Counted from the stretch's first letter, positions 34,913 through 45,399 are shown. The stretch: DNA of 64,000 bases from Emticicia sp. C21 (GCF_003418935.1 NZ_QVMT01000003.1:248001-312000); one strand, 5' to 3'. The notes: a model not told the origin generated them from the letters alone. Program-made: numbers and translations.

Positions 34913-35189
34913 GCGATGTTTTTGGAAATGTGTGGAGGGTATAAAATCTAGGCTGAAATAGTTTGCGACCCTCAGAATTAATTATAAAACTTGGTTAAAA
35001 GCATTCATGGATTAAAGTATATACGTTGCTATTTTCTACAAACACATTTTAAATTTTAACGATAATTATATGGTTATCTCTGATTTATCACGTAATTTAG
35101 CTGAAAATGATGCTGCGATTTAAAAGCCCACTGCTTCCTGTGAAAAATTTTAACCGAATTGAAACCTACTCTATCAAAATAGGATTGGA

Positions 35190-38100
35190 ATGAGATATTT
35201 TTACTTTTTTTGTTTCTTCATTATTGCAGTTTTTGAATCAAGCGCCGCCCCTGAAAAATCAGTTAAGTTTATTCGCAATGAAGGGCAATGGGAGGCATCG
35301 ATACTTTTCAAAGCCGAAATTCCGGGTGGATACTTGTTAGTGAGGCGCACTGGCGTGCAATACGTTTTTTTTGATACCAAGGCCCTTGCTGCACTGCATG
35401 CAGGTGGATTAAAGGACGATAAAGGTGCCAGAGTAGCCCCGGGCCCAATTAAGGGCCACGCCTTTGAAATGACTTTTCAGGAGGCAAATGCCTCACCAAA
35501 AATTGAAACCGCAGGTAAAAGTCCGACCATCTACAATTATTTTATTGGTAATGACCAAAGCAAGTGGAGAGGGAATGTATCCGCCTATGATGAAGTCTAT
35601 CTGCAAGATATTTATCCTGATATTGATTTTAAACTCTATAGTTTCGACCAGTCGCTCAAATACGAATACATTGCCAGACCCAAGGCTGATGTATCGAAAA
35701 TCAGAATGAAATATGTTGGGCTCGATGATTTGAGTATTGTTAATAAAAAACTAAGTTACAAGACCTCTGTTAATACGGTTACCGAATTTGAACCTTATTC
35801 TTTTCAGGTAATAGGTGGCAAAACAGTAGATATAAAATCAGGATTCAGATTGAAAAATAATGAAGTGCAGTTTGAATTTCCTGAAAAATATGATGCTTCA
35901 CAATCGCTTATCATTGACCCTGAATTAGTTTTTTCAACTTATTCTGGTTCAAAATCAGATAACTGGGCACAAACCGCTACTTACGATGCTGAAGGGAATC
36001 TGTTTGCGGGAGGCTCGGTTTTCGGTGGCGAATTTCCGGTTACCAATGGGTCATTTCAGGTAAAAGCCGACCCCGGCAGTATGCCCAACAGCATGGAAAA
36101 TCCGAAAGGCTATGGAATTACGGACGTGGTAATTATGAAATTAGGCGGCAATGGCTCCCAGTTAATTTATGCTACTTATTTAGGCGGCGATGCCTCTGAT
36201 GTTCCGCATAGTCTGATGGCCAATTCGAAAGGTGAGCTGGTTATTTTTGGTACAACGGCTTCAAGCAATTTTCCGACTACGAGTGCTTCTTATCAGAAAA
36301 AACATGCCGGCGGTAGCCTGTTTGGTGTTTTTGGCTCTTTTTCAACGGCAGATGAAGACCCTAATTTTACAGGGATAGGTTTTGAAAGGGGTAGCGATAT
36401 CTTTGTGACAGTATTGAGCAAAGATGGTAGAAACTTAGTCGGTAGTACCTATATAGGGGGTAAAGCTAACGATGGTTTCAATGATACCCGTGCCTTGATT
36501 ATTAAAAACTATGGAGACGAGTTTCGTGGTGAAGTGGTAGTTGACAAAGACGATAATATTTACTTTGCCTCCATTACTGCCTCAACCGATTTCCCTTTGG
36601 CCAATGCTAGCCAGACTACCAAAAGCGCAGGCTATGATGCAGTAGTTTGCAAACTAAACCCAACCTGCTCACAATTGATATGGAGCACCTATTTAGGAGG
36701 CAATAATTTTGATGGGGCATACGGGATAAAAGTGGATAATGCCGGAAAAGTATATGTATGTGGGCAGACATTCAGTTCAAATTTACCAATCACAGGCGAG
36801 GTGCATGGAAAAGTCTATTCGGGTAGTGGTGATGGTTTTATTGCCAAATTCAGTGCAACAGGGGCTATCGAGCAAATGACCTATATGGGTACAGACGAAG
36901 CCGATGCTAATTTCTTCCTTGAGATTGATAATGAAGATAATGTATATGTCTTCGGCCTTACACAAGGCGATTACCCCGTATCGGCAGGGGTGTATCGCAA
37001 TGCCAATAGCGGGCAGTTTGTACATTGCTTAGATAAAAATCTGTCTAAAACTATCTTCTCTACTGTAGTAGGCACGAGTAGAGGCAGAGGGCGTATTGAT
37101 ATTGTACCGACGGCCTTTCTGGTAAACGATTGTGGCAATATCTATCTGGCCGGCTGGGGAGGTAAGGTAAACTCTTCTACCTCTAAAAACCTCAATCGTT
37201 TTAGTACTACTACAGGCTTGCCAGTCACCCAGGATGCCTATCAGGCTACTACTACGGGTAGCAATTTCTATCTGATGATTCTGGAAAAAAATGCTAAATC
37301 ATTGTTGTATGCTACCTTCTTCGGCTCGGCTGCTCCAAAAGACCCTACAGGTGAAGTAGGTGACCATGTGGATGGAGGTACCTGTCGATTCGATAAGCAT
37401 GGCTATATCTACCATAGTGCCTGTGCCTGCTTATCAAGGGGTGAAGACCATATTGCTACTTTCCCGATAAAGAATGCCTATCAGCCACAACACCAGAGCA
37501 CCAATTGTAATATGGCAGCTTTTAAGTTTGAAATTGATGCCCTGAGAGCCGATTTTGAGATCAAGAACGAGGCTAACCGGGCTGTAACAGAAGTGTGTGC
37601 TCCTGCCAAAATCAATTTTTACGACCTGAGCAAAGGTGCCAAGACCTACGAATGGGTGGTAAACGGCAATGTAATTACCCGTACAAAGGATATGTTATTA
37701 TATAATTTTACAACGCCGGGTACATATACAATTAAACTCAGAATTTTTAACAAAATCACCTGCCGGACAACCGATTCTACCGTAAAGACCTTTTTGGTGA
37801 AAGGCTTCGTAGCCAAAGCCAGTGGTGATACGTTGGTATGCCCGAACTCGCCAGTGCAATTGCTGGCAGACGGTGGAGTAAAATATACCTGGTCGCCGTC
37901 TACGGGTTTAGATAACGCATCAATTGCCAACCCCATTGCTAAACCTGCCAGTACAACCAAATATACGGTAGCTATTGAAAAAGATGGGTGTACAGTGAAT
38001 AAAGATGTAACGATTAAAGTGGAAGACAATAAACCGGATTTTCTGGTAAATGGGGGTAAAGAGATATGCAAAGGCCAGAGTGTAGAATTGAAAGCGACCG

Positions 38101-38741
38101 GATACGGCACTAAATTTACCTGGACTAGCCCCGGTATGCAGGATGCCCAGGGTACGACCATTTCAGTAACTCCGACGAAAACTACTACTTATACAGTTTC
38201 CTGCGAATATCCTGACGGTTGTAAACCTACACGGTCAGTAACAGTAAAAATTGATGAATCTTTTCAGCCGGATTTTGATTTCAAAATCACACAGGATTGT
38301 GAGAAACCTTATGAATTGACTTTCACTAACAAAACGCAGAATGCTGCGGAATTTAAATGGAGTATGGGTAATGCCGATACGCTCAATAGTATGATTCCGC
38401 AGAGTTATCGTTATAACAAGGGCGGTACTTTTCTGGTGACACTCAAAGCCTATAATAAAATAGGTTGCGAATTATCTGTCAGCAAAAGTATTAATGTACC
38501 CGAGAATGAGGGGAAAGTGCCGAATGTGATTACACCAAACAACGACGGGAAGAACGATAATTTTGTAACGGGATTCAAAGATGTAGCGATGGAAATTTAT
38601 AACCGCTATGGAAAACTAATTTACGAATCGAAAGCATACCAGAACGATTGGGGCAAAGATATACCCTCGGGTACCTACTATTATATCTTTAGCACGCCGT
38701 CAGGCTCAACATGCAAAGGTTGGGTAACGGTGATTGATTAA
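35190..38741 (+). CDS. Giant secreted protein with SBBP-like repeats and gliding-motility C-terminal domain
   Basis: A 1183-residue cell-surface protein. After a signal peptide (about 1-20), residues 23-250 form an N-terminal beta domain typical of large Bacteroidota surface proteins (NEGQWEASILFKAEIPGGYL; IDPELVFSTYSG). Residues about 250-720 hold SBBP-type propeller repeats (YLGGDASDVPHSLMANSKGE, WSTYLGGNNFDGAYGIKVDN). Residues about 780-1090 form PKD/Ig-like beta domains. The C-terminus VPNVITPNNDGKNDNFV to the end (about 1104-1183) is the gliding-motility-associated or type B sorting domain, which directs T9SS export and attachment. It stands alone, with about 277 bp upstream and no neighbour in its operon. 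Ligand unknown. Confidence 0.9.
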   Translation: MRYFYFFCFFIIAVFESSAAPEKSVKFIRNEGQWEASILFKAEIPGGYLLVRRTGVQYVFFDTKALAALHAGGLKDDKGARVAPGPIKGHAFEMTFQEANASPKIETAGKSPTIYNYFIGNDQSKWRGNVSAYDEVYLQDIYPDIDFKLYSFDQSLKYEYIARPKADVSKIRMKYVGLDDLSIVNKKLSYKTSVNTVTEFEPYSFQVIGGKTVDIKSGFRLKNNEVQFEFPEKYDASQSLIIDPELVFSTYSGSKSDNWAQTATYDAEGNLFAGGSVFGGEFPVTNGSFQVKADPGSMPNSMENPKGYGITDVVIMKLGGNGSQLIYATYLGGDASDVPHSLMANSKGELVIFGTTASSNFPTTSASYQKKHAGGSLFGVFGSFSTADEDPNFTGIGFERGSDIFVTVLSKDGRNLVGSTYIGGKANDGFNDTRALIIKNYGDEFRGEVVVDKDDNIYFASITASTDFPLANASQTTKSAGYDAVVCKLNPTCSQLIWSTYLGGNNFDGAYGIKVDNAGKVYVCGQTFSSNLPITGEVHGKVYSGSGDGFIAKFSATGAIEQMTYMGTDEADANFFLEIDNEDNVYVFGLTQGDYPVSAGVYRNANSGQFVHCLDKNLSKTIFSTVVGTSRGRGRIDIVPTAFLVNDCGNIYLAGWGGKVNSSTSKNLNRFSTTTGLPVTQDAYQATTTGSNFYLMILEKNAKSLLYATFFGSAAPKDPTGEVGDHVDGGTCRFDKHGYIYHSACACLSRGEDHIATFPIKNAYQPQHQSTNCNMAAFKFEIDALRADFEIKNEANRAVTEVCAPAKINFYDLSKGAKTYEWVVNGNVITRTKDMLLYNFTTPGTYTIKLRIFNKITCRTTDSTVKTFLVKGFVAKASGDTLVCPNSPVQLLADGGVKYTWSPSTGLDNASIANPIAKPASTTKYTVAIEKDGCTVNKDVTIKVEDNKPDFLVNGGKEICKGQSVELKATGYGTKFTWTSPGMQDAQGTTISVTPTKTTTYTVSCEYPDGCKPTRSVTVKIDESFQPDFDFKITQDCEKPYELTFTNKTQNAAEFKWSMGNADTLNSMIPQSYRYNKGGTFLVTLKAYNKIGCELSVSKSINVPENEGKVPNVITPNNDGKNDNFVTGFKDVAMEIYNRYGKLIYESKAYQNDWGKDIPSGTYYYIFSTPSGSTCKGWVTVID

Positions 38742-38958
38742 ATTAAGATTCAAGAAGTATAGAGTATTTAATTGAATTACTAATCTTAACTTTGTATCCC
38801 GTAGGGATATAATTTAATCAATTTTTTACTTAAATTTGTAATAAATATTTCTATTTGCTGTTTTTAAAAGTATCCGATTGATAAAATCTTACGATTGACA
38901 GTTGTTTATTCTATAAAAGTTTAATCAATTTTATCATCATTTTTTAACATTCTCAACA

Positions 38959-39414
38959 ATGAAAAAACTTATTTCAATTTTTGTAATCTTACTTGTTGCC
39001 AACATTTCGTTTGGTCAGAAATTTGAAACCTTTGGCGAAAAAATCAATGCTGATGGCGCTGTGGCTGCTACCGAACTAAGCAAAAAAGCGAAAGAAACTC
39101 CTGCTTTCGATAGTAAAGTATCGGGCGTAGTTGAGTCTGTATGCCAGGTAAAAGGCTGCTGGATGAAAGTGAAACTGGAAGACGGCCAGACCATGCGTGT
39201 TACTTTTAAAGACTATGGTTTCTTTGTACCGAAAGATATAGCAGGTAAAACAGTGGTATTTGAAGGCAATGCCAAAACCAAAACTACTTCAGTAGACGAG
39301 CTTCGCCACTATGCTGAAGACGGAGGTAAAAGCAAAGAAGAAATTGCCAAAATTACAGAGCCTAAAACAGAACTTACCTTTGTAGCCAACGGTGTGTTGG
39401 TGCCGAAGAACTAA
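38959..39414 (+). CDS. DUF4920 domain protein
   Basis: A 151-residue exported protein with a signal peptide (MKKLISIFVILLVANISFGQ). The segment VSGVVESVCQVKGCWMKVKL (about residues 54-73) and the following TMRVTFKDYGFFVP are the DUF4920 signature; this fold is related to OB-type periplasmic proteins and the two cysteines (in VCQVKGC) may bind a metal. In Bacteroidota and marine proteobacteria it is found without fixed neighbours. Function unknown. A terminator follows the gene. Confidence 0.9.
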   Translation: MKKLISIFVILLVANISFGQKFETFGEKINADGAVAATELSKKAKETPAFDSKVSGVVESVCQVKGCWMKVKLEDGQTMRVTFKDYGFFVPKDIAGKTVVFEGNAKTKTTSVDELRHYAEDGGKSKEEIAKITEPKTELTFVANGVLVPKN

Positions 39415-39434
39415 GGAACTTGATAAAAAATCTG

Positions 39435-39464
39435 GCCTCTCTGCACAACAGAGAGGCTTTTTTA
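39435..39464 (+). terminator. Rho-independent terminator of DUF4920 gene
   Basis: gcctctctg (39435-39443) pairs with cagagaggc (39449-39457) around a 5-nt loop and is followed by six T. It separates DUF4920 from the amidohydrolase. Confidence 0.88.
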
Positions 39465-39499
39465 TTTATATTTACACCATACCTAAACTTAACTCATCA

Positions 39500-40780
39500 A
39501 TGAAGAAAAGCTACTTGTTAGCCCTCTTACTGGGGGTATCTTCCACCGCATTTGCACAACGCACCCTTATACATTGCGGCACGCTGATAGATGGCATCAC
39601 CAATACACCTAAATCGCAAATGACGATTGTGGTAGAAAAAAATCGCATCACTGATGTACAGAATGGCTATACTGCCGCTCAGGCTAACGATAAAGTGGTT
39701 GATATGAAAACCCGTACCGTAATGCCGGGCTGGATTGATATGCACGTGCATATTGAAAGTGAAACCAGCAAAGACCAATACCTGAAACGCATGAGTGCCA
39801 ACATGGCTGATGTGGCTTTTGAATCACAAAAATATGCGGCTACTACACTGATGGCTGGTTTTACCACTGTAAGAGATTTAGGCGGTAGTGGGGTAAATAT
39901 TTCTATCCGCAATGCGATTAATAAAGGGTTGGTGATTGGGCCGAGAATCTTCACGGCTGGCCGTACAATTGCTACTACTGGTGGACACGGTGACCCAACT
40001 AATGGTATCAGCAATACTTATACTGTACCTAATTACGTAACCAATGGGGTAGTAGATAGTCCGGAGGAGGGTCGTCAGGCGGTGCGTCAGCGTTATAAAG
40101 ATGGGTCAGACTGTATCAAGATTACAGCTACCGGCGGAGTATTGAGTATTGCCAAAAATGGTAAAGGTCCGCAGTTTACAGAAGATGAAATCTCGGCGAT
40201 TGTGTCAACAGCTAAAGATTATGGTTTTCATGTGGCTGCCCACGCACATGGTGCTGAAGGGATGAAGCGTGCCATTAAAGCAGGAGTAACAACGATTGAG
40301 CATGCTACTTTTATGGACGACGAGGCCATTGCCCTTTTCAAAAAGCATGGTGCGTATTATGTGCCTACTATCATTGCCGGAAAAACGGTGGGCGATTCAG
40401 CAAAAGTACCGGGATATTATCACCCATTGGTAGTTCCCAAAGCCATTGAGACATCCAGACAAATTTCTGAAACTTTTGCCAAAGCTTATAAAGCAGGAGT
40501 AAAAGTGGCTTTCGGAACAGATGCCGGGGTATTTATTCATGGCTACAATGCGAAAGAGTTTCAATATATGGTAGAGGGTGGCATGCCAATGATGGAAGCC
40601 ATTAAATCTGCCACGATTGTGAATGCTGAAATTCTGGGCATGAAATCGGAATTAGGCTCAGTAGAAAAAGGAAAACTAGCTGATATTGTAGCAGTAGAGG
40701 GCGACCCATTGAAAGATGCTAAAGCGATGATGAATGTAGCATTGGTGATGAAGGAAGGGAAGATTTATAAGGAGAAATAG
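39500..40780 (+). CDS. Secreted amidohydrolase (imidazolonepropionase-like)
   Basis: A 426-residue metal-dependent hydrolase with a signal peptide (MKKSYLLALLLGVSSTAFAQ). The metal-binding HVH is at residues 82-84, followed by the conserved lysine region, the AAHAHG and TIEHA histidine motifs, and the catalytic aspartate in FGTDAGVF. The last part (KGKLADIVAVEGDPL) is the amidohydrolase composite domain. Related periplasmic enzymes cleave Xaa-Pro or other dipeptides (prolidase-like, Sgx type) and some hydrolyse ochratoxin-like amides; the substrate here is open. The frame is open from 39392, but ATG 39500 is right: it starts the signal peptide and lies after the terminator. Confidence 0.9.
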   Translation: MKKSYLLALLLGVSSTAFAQRTLIHCGTLIDGITNTPKSQMTIVVEKNRITDVQNGYTAAQANDKVVDMKTRTVMPGWIDMHVHIESETSKDQYLKRMSANMADVAFESQKYAATTLMAGFTTVRDLGGSGVNISIRNAINKGLVIGPRIFTAGRTIATTGGHGDPTNGISNTYTVPNYVTNGVVDSPEEGRQAVRQRYKDGSDCIKITATGGVLSIAKNGKGPQFTEDEISAIVSTAKDYGFHVAAHAHGAEGMKRAIKAGVTTIEHATFMDDEAIALFKKHGAYYVPTIIAGKTVGDSAKVPGYYHPLVVPKAIETSRQISETFAKAYKAGVKVAFGTDAGVFIHGYNAKEFQYMVEGGMPMMEAIKSATIVNAEILGMKSELGSVEKGKLADIVAVEGDPLKDAKAMMNVALVMKEGKIYKEK

Positions 40781-40805
40781 GATAATAAGTATTCAATTAT
40801 ATATA

Positions 40806-40834
40806 AAAACTCGGCCCTATGCCGAGTTTTTTTT
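40806..40834 (+). terminator. Terminator of the amidohydrolase gene, possibly bidirectional
   Basis: aaaactcggc (40806-40815) pairs with gccgagtttt (40821-40830) around a 5-nt loop, followed by four more T. An A-run on the left lets it also serve the convergent AraC gene. Confidence 0.88.
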
Positions 40835-40856
40835 GCCTGAAACTGAACATTTACCT

Positions 40857-41761
40857 TCAATTAAACGACTGCCGGAATTCCAAAGGCGATTGATTGGTTT
40901 TGCTTTTGAACATTTTGCTGAATGATTGCGAATGTTCAAAGCCCAAATCATAGGCAATCTCACTGACGGTCAGGTCGGTAGTTGATAGCTTTTCTTTAGC
41001 TTTTTCAATCAGTTTTTCGTGTATATGCTGTTGGGTGGTTTGTCCTGTTAATTGTTTGAGTAAGCTGCTCAGATATTTGGTTGAAATGTTCAGTGTATCG
41101 GCAATATATTGCACGGTCGGGAGTCCCTCTGAGAGCAAATCTTCATTATTAAAATAGTCGGTTAAAACCTCTTCCAGACGGTCCACGATTTTGCTATTGG
41201 TGATTTTACGGGTCATAAACTGGCGTTCATAAAAGCGATGCGCATAGGTGAACAGTAATTCCAGTTGGGCAATGATTACATCCTGACTGAATTTATCCAT
41301 GTTTGCATTGTATTCCTGTCTGATGTTTTCCACAATGCCATTAATGACGGTTTCTTCTTTCTCCGAAAGAAACAGAGCTTCATTGGCCGAATAATGAAAA
41401 TACTCGTATTGCTTGATTTTTTTGGCAAGCGGTGTATTCCATAAAAATCAGGATGCAGGAATAAAATCCAACCTGAACGCTCGGCGCCTGTGGGTTGTTC
41501 GGGTGCTTTTATTAACTGACTCGGCGCTATGCAAGCCATTACACCTTCGTCAAAATCATAGGATTGTTGTCCGTAAAACATTTTATCAGCCCCTCTTTTG
41601 ACAGATATAGAATAGAAATCGAACAATACACTTATTCCGGGTGCATCTTTTGTTTTGCTGTAATCGATAATGCTGATTAAGGGATGCGCGGGCTTTGGAA
41701 ATTCCATATGCCGATGCAATTCGGTAATGGTTTTTACTCTTATGGGCTTTTTATATTCCAT
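40857..41761 (-). pseudogene. AraC-family regulator, interrupted by a one-base frameshift
   Basis: The N-terminal cupin-like part (start ATG 41761, MEYKKPIRVKTITELHRHME) and the C-terminal AraC helix-turn-helix (VQYIADTLNISTKYLSSLLK, then VSEIAYDLGFEHSQSFSKMF) are in different frames. The first frame reads HPDFYGIHRLPKK; the frame with the downstream protein reads LWNTPLAKKIKQYEYFHYSA and joins to VENIRQEYNA without stop. The shift lies in a run of five T on the minus strand (41443-41447 on plus), where six would restore DFLWNTPL. The repaired protein would be about 301 residues, a normal length. It is upstream-adjacent to the DoxX-like and SDR genes, all on the minus strand and downstream of them, which suggests it once controlled them. 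Real decay or sequence error cannot be told apart here. Confidence 0.85.
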
Positions 41762-41772
41762 GATTGATAAGG

Positions 41773-42126
41773 TTAATTTTTAAAAGGGTATTTCAGCCAT
41801 ATCATGAGCAATGGCATAATCAGGAATGGAATTTCCATCAATGTCATTGTTATGTTTCCGGCACGTAAGGCTAATGCCATAATGGCAACGATAGACATAG
41901 CATTTAGTAAATTGCCAATGAAAAACGTTTTTGGAAACAGAACCAATAGACCTACAACAAACATAAATATACCTAAAAATGGTACAATTGTTTGAGGAAT
42001 GCCTAAATCTGCCATCATTTTTGCAGATTCAGGATTGTCTTTGATAGTAAATGTGTCCCAGCCGTGTTTGAACGACAGGAAAACAGAGATTAGTAAGAGT
42101 GCTAATGAAATTATATTCTTTATCAT
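41773..42126 (-). CDS. DoxX-like small membrane protein
   Basis: A 117-residue protein with four hydrophobic helices and a short C-terminus (WLKYPFKN). The order of helices resembles DoxX-like proteins, a broad family linked to redox and quinone metabolism, but I recognise no diagnostic motif. It lies between the SDR gene (27 bp upstream) and the AraC-type gene (12 bp downstream) on the same strand, so all three are likely co-transcribed. Function unknown. Confidence 0.75.
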   Translation of the reverse strand: MIKNIISLALLLISVFLSFKHGWDTFTIKDNPESAKMMADLGIPQTIVPFLGIFMFVVGLLVLFPKTFFIGNLLNAMSIVAIMALALRAGNITMTLMEIPFLIMPLLMIWLKYPFKN

Positions 42127-42152
42127 TTTGGGGTTTGTTTTTATTTTTATTT

Positions 42153-42932
42153 TTATTGGTTTTTATACATAGTTGACGCACCCATTTTGGCTGCTTGCGA
42201 AAGCATAAATTCAGGAGCAAGTCTACTCATGACACGCATAAGTTTGGCTAGGCCGGGATAAATCTCCTCTTTATCGTTTTGCAATCCTTTGATTGCAGCG
42301 TCTACAATTTTATCAGGCGCCATCAAGGCGTTTGCACTAAAGCCATCTTCATTCTTGAATTTGTCGTTGAGTGGGGTTGAAGAACCAGGGGCTACCAATT
42401 CAATCACTTTAATATCAGTATTTTTTAATTGTACCCTTAGTGCCTTCGTATACGAGCGAAGACCAGATTTACTAGCTCCATAAATGGGCGATATTGGGAA
42501 TGGCATCAGGGCGATACCAGAGGTCACGTTTAGTATGGCAGCCGATTTCTTTGTTTTCAGATGGGGTAAGAATTGCTGAACCATGCGGATAGGGCCTATC
42601 AGGTTAATTTCTATTTCGCGGGTAATGTCTTGCAGGTCGTGGTTTTGGTGCAAACTCAGTTTTCGCATTTCTCCGGCATTATTGATGAGAATATTTAGCT
42701 CAGGGAATTGCCTGGTAACCACATCATACAAACTAATAATATCTTCAGCTTTGCTTACATCGCTTTGTATAGTATGTACAGCCGGGAGCTTAGTTTTTAC
42801 CTCCTGCAATTTTTCAGCATTTCGGCCTGTGATAATTACTGTATTACCTAAAGCAATCAGTTTTGAGGCAAACTCTAAGCCAAAACCTCCGGTACCTCCT
42901 GTTATTAAAATCGTATTGTTTTCTAGTTTCAT
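42153..42932 (-). CDS. Short-chain dehydrogenase/reductase (SDR)
   Basis: A 259-residue classical SDR oxidoreductase. The cofactor motif GGTGGFG lies at residues 12-18, NNAG at 84-87, and the catalytic Ser138-Tyr151-Lys155 (YGASK). It looks like DltE-type SDRs of Bacteroidota. The substrate is unknown. It is the first gene of a minus-strand group with a DoxX-like membrane protein and the frameshifted AraC regulator; such SDR/AraC groups are common and often respond to electrophiles or ketones. The 235 bp upstream contain the promoters for this operon and for the TPR kinase. Confidence 0.92.
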   Translation of the reverse strand: MKLENNTILITGGTGGFGLEFASKLIALGNTVIITGRNAEKLQEVKTKLPAVHTIQSDVSKAEDIISLYDVVTRQFPELNILINNAGEMRKLSLHQNHDLQDITREIEINLIGPIRMVQQFLPHLKTKKSAAILNVTSGIALMPFPISPIYGASKSGLRSYTKALRVQLKNTDIKVIELVAPGSSTPLNDKFKNEDGFSANALMAPDKIVDAAIKGLQNDKEEIYPGLAKLMRVMSRLAPEFMLSQAAKMGASTMYKNQ

Positions 42933-43167
42933 TGTTTTCGTTTTTGTTGGGGCAAAGTTCAGGAGTAATCAGAAAACAGATGTAGCTGAATGTCGCAATG
43001 TTGTAGCCGAAAGGGTGAGTGTGGGTTGAAGAAGCGATTTGAAAAGGTTGATATACAAAAACGTTCAATAACTTTTTTAAAAAAATCTACCGATAAATGA
43101 ATAATTAGGGTAGTTATGGTTTAAATTTACCTACCTATTGGAGTTTTATCCAACGCAACAGCATGCT

Positions 43168-45399
43168 ATGAAAAATGCGGCCTTATATTTTTCTGTTCTT
43201 CTGACTATCGTATTTGCCAATAGTTATGCCCAATCTGTTCGTTTGCCTAATCTGAATGATACTTTCAAGGCAGCAGACCTTGCCCGCAAACCTGTGAATG
43301 CCGATAGTATTTTTGCAGCTACCAAAGGATTGTTTTACTCGCTTGAATCTAAAACCAGAAATAAAAGAGAAGATACGCTGATAGTGTTGGCAGCCGAACG
43401 AATTGCTTATATGTATTATAATAACCGGATAGCGCAGAAGAACCCGGATTCGATGATGCATTATGCAGAGAAACTGCTCAAATATGCTACGAATATCCAG
43501 TACAATACCCAGATTTTTAAGGCTTATGATTATATAGGCATTGCCTATACTATTAAAACTGATTATCAGAAAGCATTGGATATCAGTCTGGAAGCATACA
43601 AGAAAGCTTCTGATCTGAAAGGGGCCGATTTGATATTGTCGACTTATGCGTTAACCCGTATTGCCAGTAGCTATCAGCTTTTGCGTGATTATGAGAACTC
43701 GTTGATTTATCATAAAAAGGCTTTGGAGATTATCGGTATTTGCAGGGCTAATGATATGAAAACGGGCGTTACGCCTGAGAAAGTCAGTAAGTGGGCGTTG
43801 AGTTATGCCTATAAATATGATGATATCGGGGTGGTTTATGCCGAGCAAAAGCAGTATGCCGAAGCCTTGAAAAACTATCAGCAAGCGCTTGATTATATTC
43901 ATGAAGGGAAGTTATCTACTTCTATTGAAATGGTTACATTGATGGAAATCGGGCGTTGCCAGATTCATCTAAACAAGATTGACGAAGGGGTAGCTAATGT
44001 CAGGAAAGCACTTAAATATTTTGAGGAAACCAATAATAGATTTTATCCTTTTGCTTGTTATACTTATCTGGCAAAGGCAGCTTATTTAAAAGGTGATTAC
44101 CCGTTAGCGATTCAGTATGCCGAGAAATCGGAAGAATGGGCGCAGGCGGCAATGGCGATAAAACACGAGGCAGATAATTATGAAGTGAAGTATTTGTCGG
44201 CCAAAAAAATGCAAAAATATGATATGGCGCTCAATGCCTATGAGCGATACAATATCATGAATGATTCGATCAGTAATCGTCGGAAGTTGACACAAGTATT
44301 GAGTTTGCAAAAGAAAATGGAGACAGAAAGAGCCAGGGCAGAATTTGAACGGCAAGAGCTTTTGCAAAAAGCCATTATTGACTCATCATTACGAGCCAAT
44401 GAAATATTATTGCTTAAAAACCGGAATGCCGAGGCTGAAAGACTGGCGCTATTTGAGAAGAGCGAACGAGACGAACTGGAAAGGAAGTTTCAGATAGAAC
44501 AACTGAAAACTTCTTCGGAAAAAACACGATTGGTGCAACAGAGCCGTATCAGGAATTTATCTGATGAAGCTGAAAGAAAGCAGCAAACCCAACAATTTTT
44601 ATGGATTGGGCTGGGGATGCTTGGTTTGCTACTTTTATCATTGGCCTGGAACTTCAGGAATATTCAGAAACGAAAAAGAGAAACCGAACTGATTAATGAG
44701 CAACTGGAACAAAAGGTAAGAGAAAGGACGGCAGAATTGCAGAAATCGTATGATGAAATTAAGGAGGCTATGCAACGTGGACAAACCATTGAGCGGAAAC
44801 GCATGGCAGCCGATTTGCACGATAATCTGGGTAGTTTGCTTACGGCCATTAATATTTCTCTGGATAATATCAGTCCTGAACATTTGTCGGAAAGGGAGCA
44901 GAAGATTTATGCCAATATATTGTCAATGACTGAAAACGCTTATTCAGAAGTAAGGATTCTCTCGCATAACCTGATGCCCGAAGAACTGGAAAAAGAGGGA
45001 CTGGAAAATGCCCTGAAACGCATGCTTCAGAAAATCAATCATAACCAGCGAATCCATTTCGATTTGGTGATTGATGAATTGACCTATCACAATAAGCATA
45101 TAGATTTGAATGTCTATTCTATTTGTCTGGAACTGGTGCAGAATATCATCAAGCATTCAAGAGCTACCGGAGCTACTATTTATGTGGCACAAAAAGGGAA
45201 AGATTTGCTGTTGGAGGTAACAGACAATGGTCGGGGAATACAGGAAAACCAACAAAAAGGTATTGGCCTGAAAAATATTCAGGGCCGCCTGGAAGCCATA
45301 GGAGGGGAACTATTTATTAATTCAGAAATAGACAAAGGCACCAAGTTTACGATTCTGGTGCCTTTGATGCAGAACGAATTGCTGGTTAATAGCCGATAG
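43168..45399 (+). CDS. TPR-containing NarL-type sensor histidine kinase
   Basis: A 743-residue kinase. It has a signal peptide (MKNAALYFSVLLTIVFANSY, cleaved after YAQ), a periplasmic TPR array (about residues 95-390: AYDYIGIAYTIKTDYQKALD, YDDIGVVYAEQKQYAEALKN), a coiled coil (about 390-470), one helix (about 478-498), then HisKA_3 with ADLHDNLGS (His551) and HATPase (LELVQNIIKHS, DNGRGIQENQ, KGIGLKNIQGRL). These kinases usually have a LuxR-type response regulator next door; none is here. ATG 43168 is chosen over TTG 43138. It converges on the adhesin gene with a 14-bp overlap. Confidence 0.9.
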   Translation: MKNAALYFSVLLTIVFANSYAQSVRLPNLNDTFKAADLARKPVNADSIFAATKGLFYSLESKTRNKREDTLIVLAAERIAYMYYNNRIAQKNPDSMMHYAEKLLKYATNIQYNTQIFKAYDYIGIAYTIKTDYQKALDISLEAYKKASDLKGADLILSTYALTRIASSYQLLRDYENSLIYHKKALEIIGICRANDMKTGVTPEKVSKWALSYAYKYDDIGVVYAEQKQYAEALKNYQQALDYIHEGKLSTSIEMVTLMEIGRCQIHLNKIDEGVANVRKALKYFEETNNRFYPFACYTYLAKAAYLKGDYPLAIQYAEKSEEWAQAAMAIKHEADNYEVKYLSAKKMQKYDMALNAYERYNIMNDSISNRRKLTQVLSLQKKMETERARAEFERQELLQKAIIDSSLRANEILLLKNRNAEAERLALFEKSERDELERKFQIEQLKTSSEKTRLVQQSRIRNLSDEAERKQQTQQFLWIGLGMLGLLLLSLAWNFRNIQKRKRETELINEQLEQKVRERTAELQKSYDEIKEAMQRGQTIERKRMAADLHDNLGSLLTAINISLDNISPEHLSEREQKIYANILSMTENAYSEVRILSHNLMPEELEKEGLENALKRMLQKINHNQRIHFDLVIDELTYHNKHIDLNVYSICLELVQNIIKHSRATGATIYVAQKGKDLLLEVTDNGRGIQENQQKGIGLKNIQGRLEAIGGELFINSEIDKGTKFTILVPLMQNELLVNSR

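Noticed and set aside
37646-38161. Open frame of 171 codons antisense to the giant secreted protein
   Set aside because: A shadow of well-supported PKD/Ig-like coding sequence; no start signal or recognisable family.
42029-42220. Short lysine/asparagine-rich frame between the DoxX-like and SDR genes
   Set aside because: It arises from the repetitive ttttattttt stretch near 42135-42155 and overlaps both real genes.
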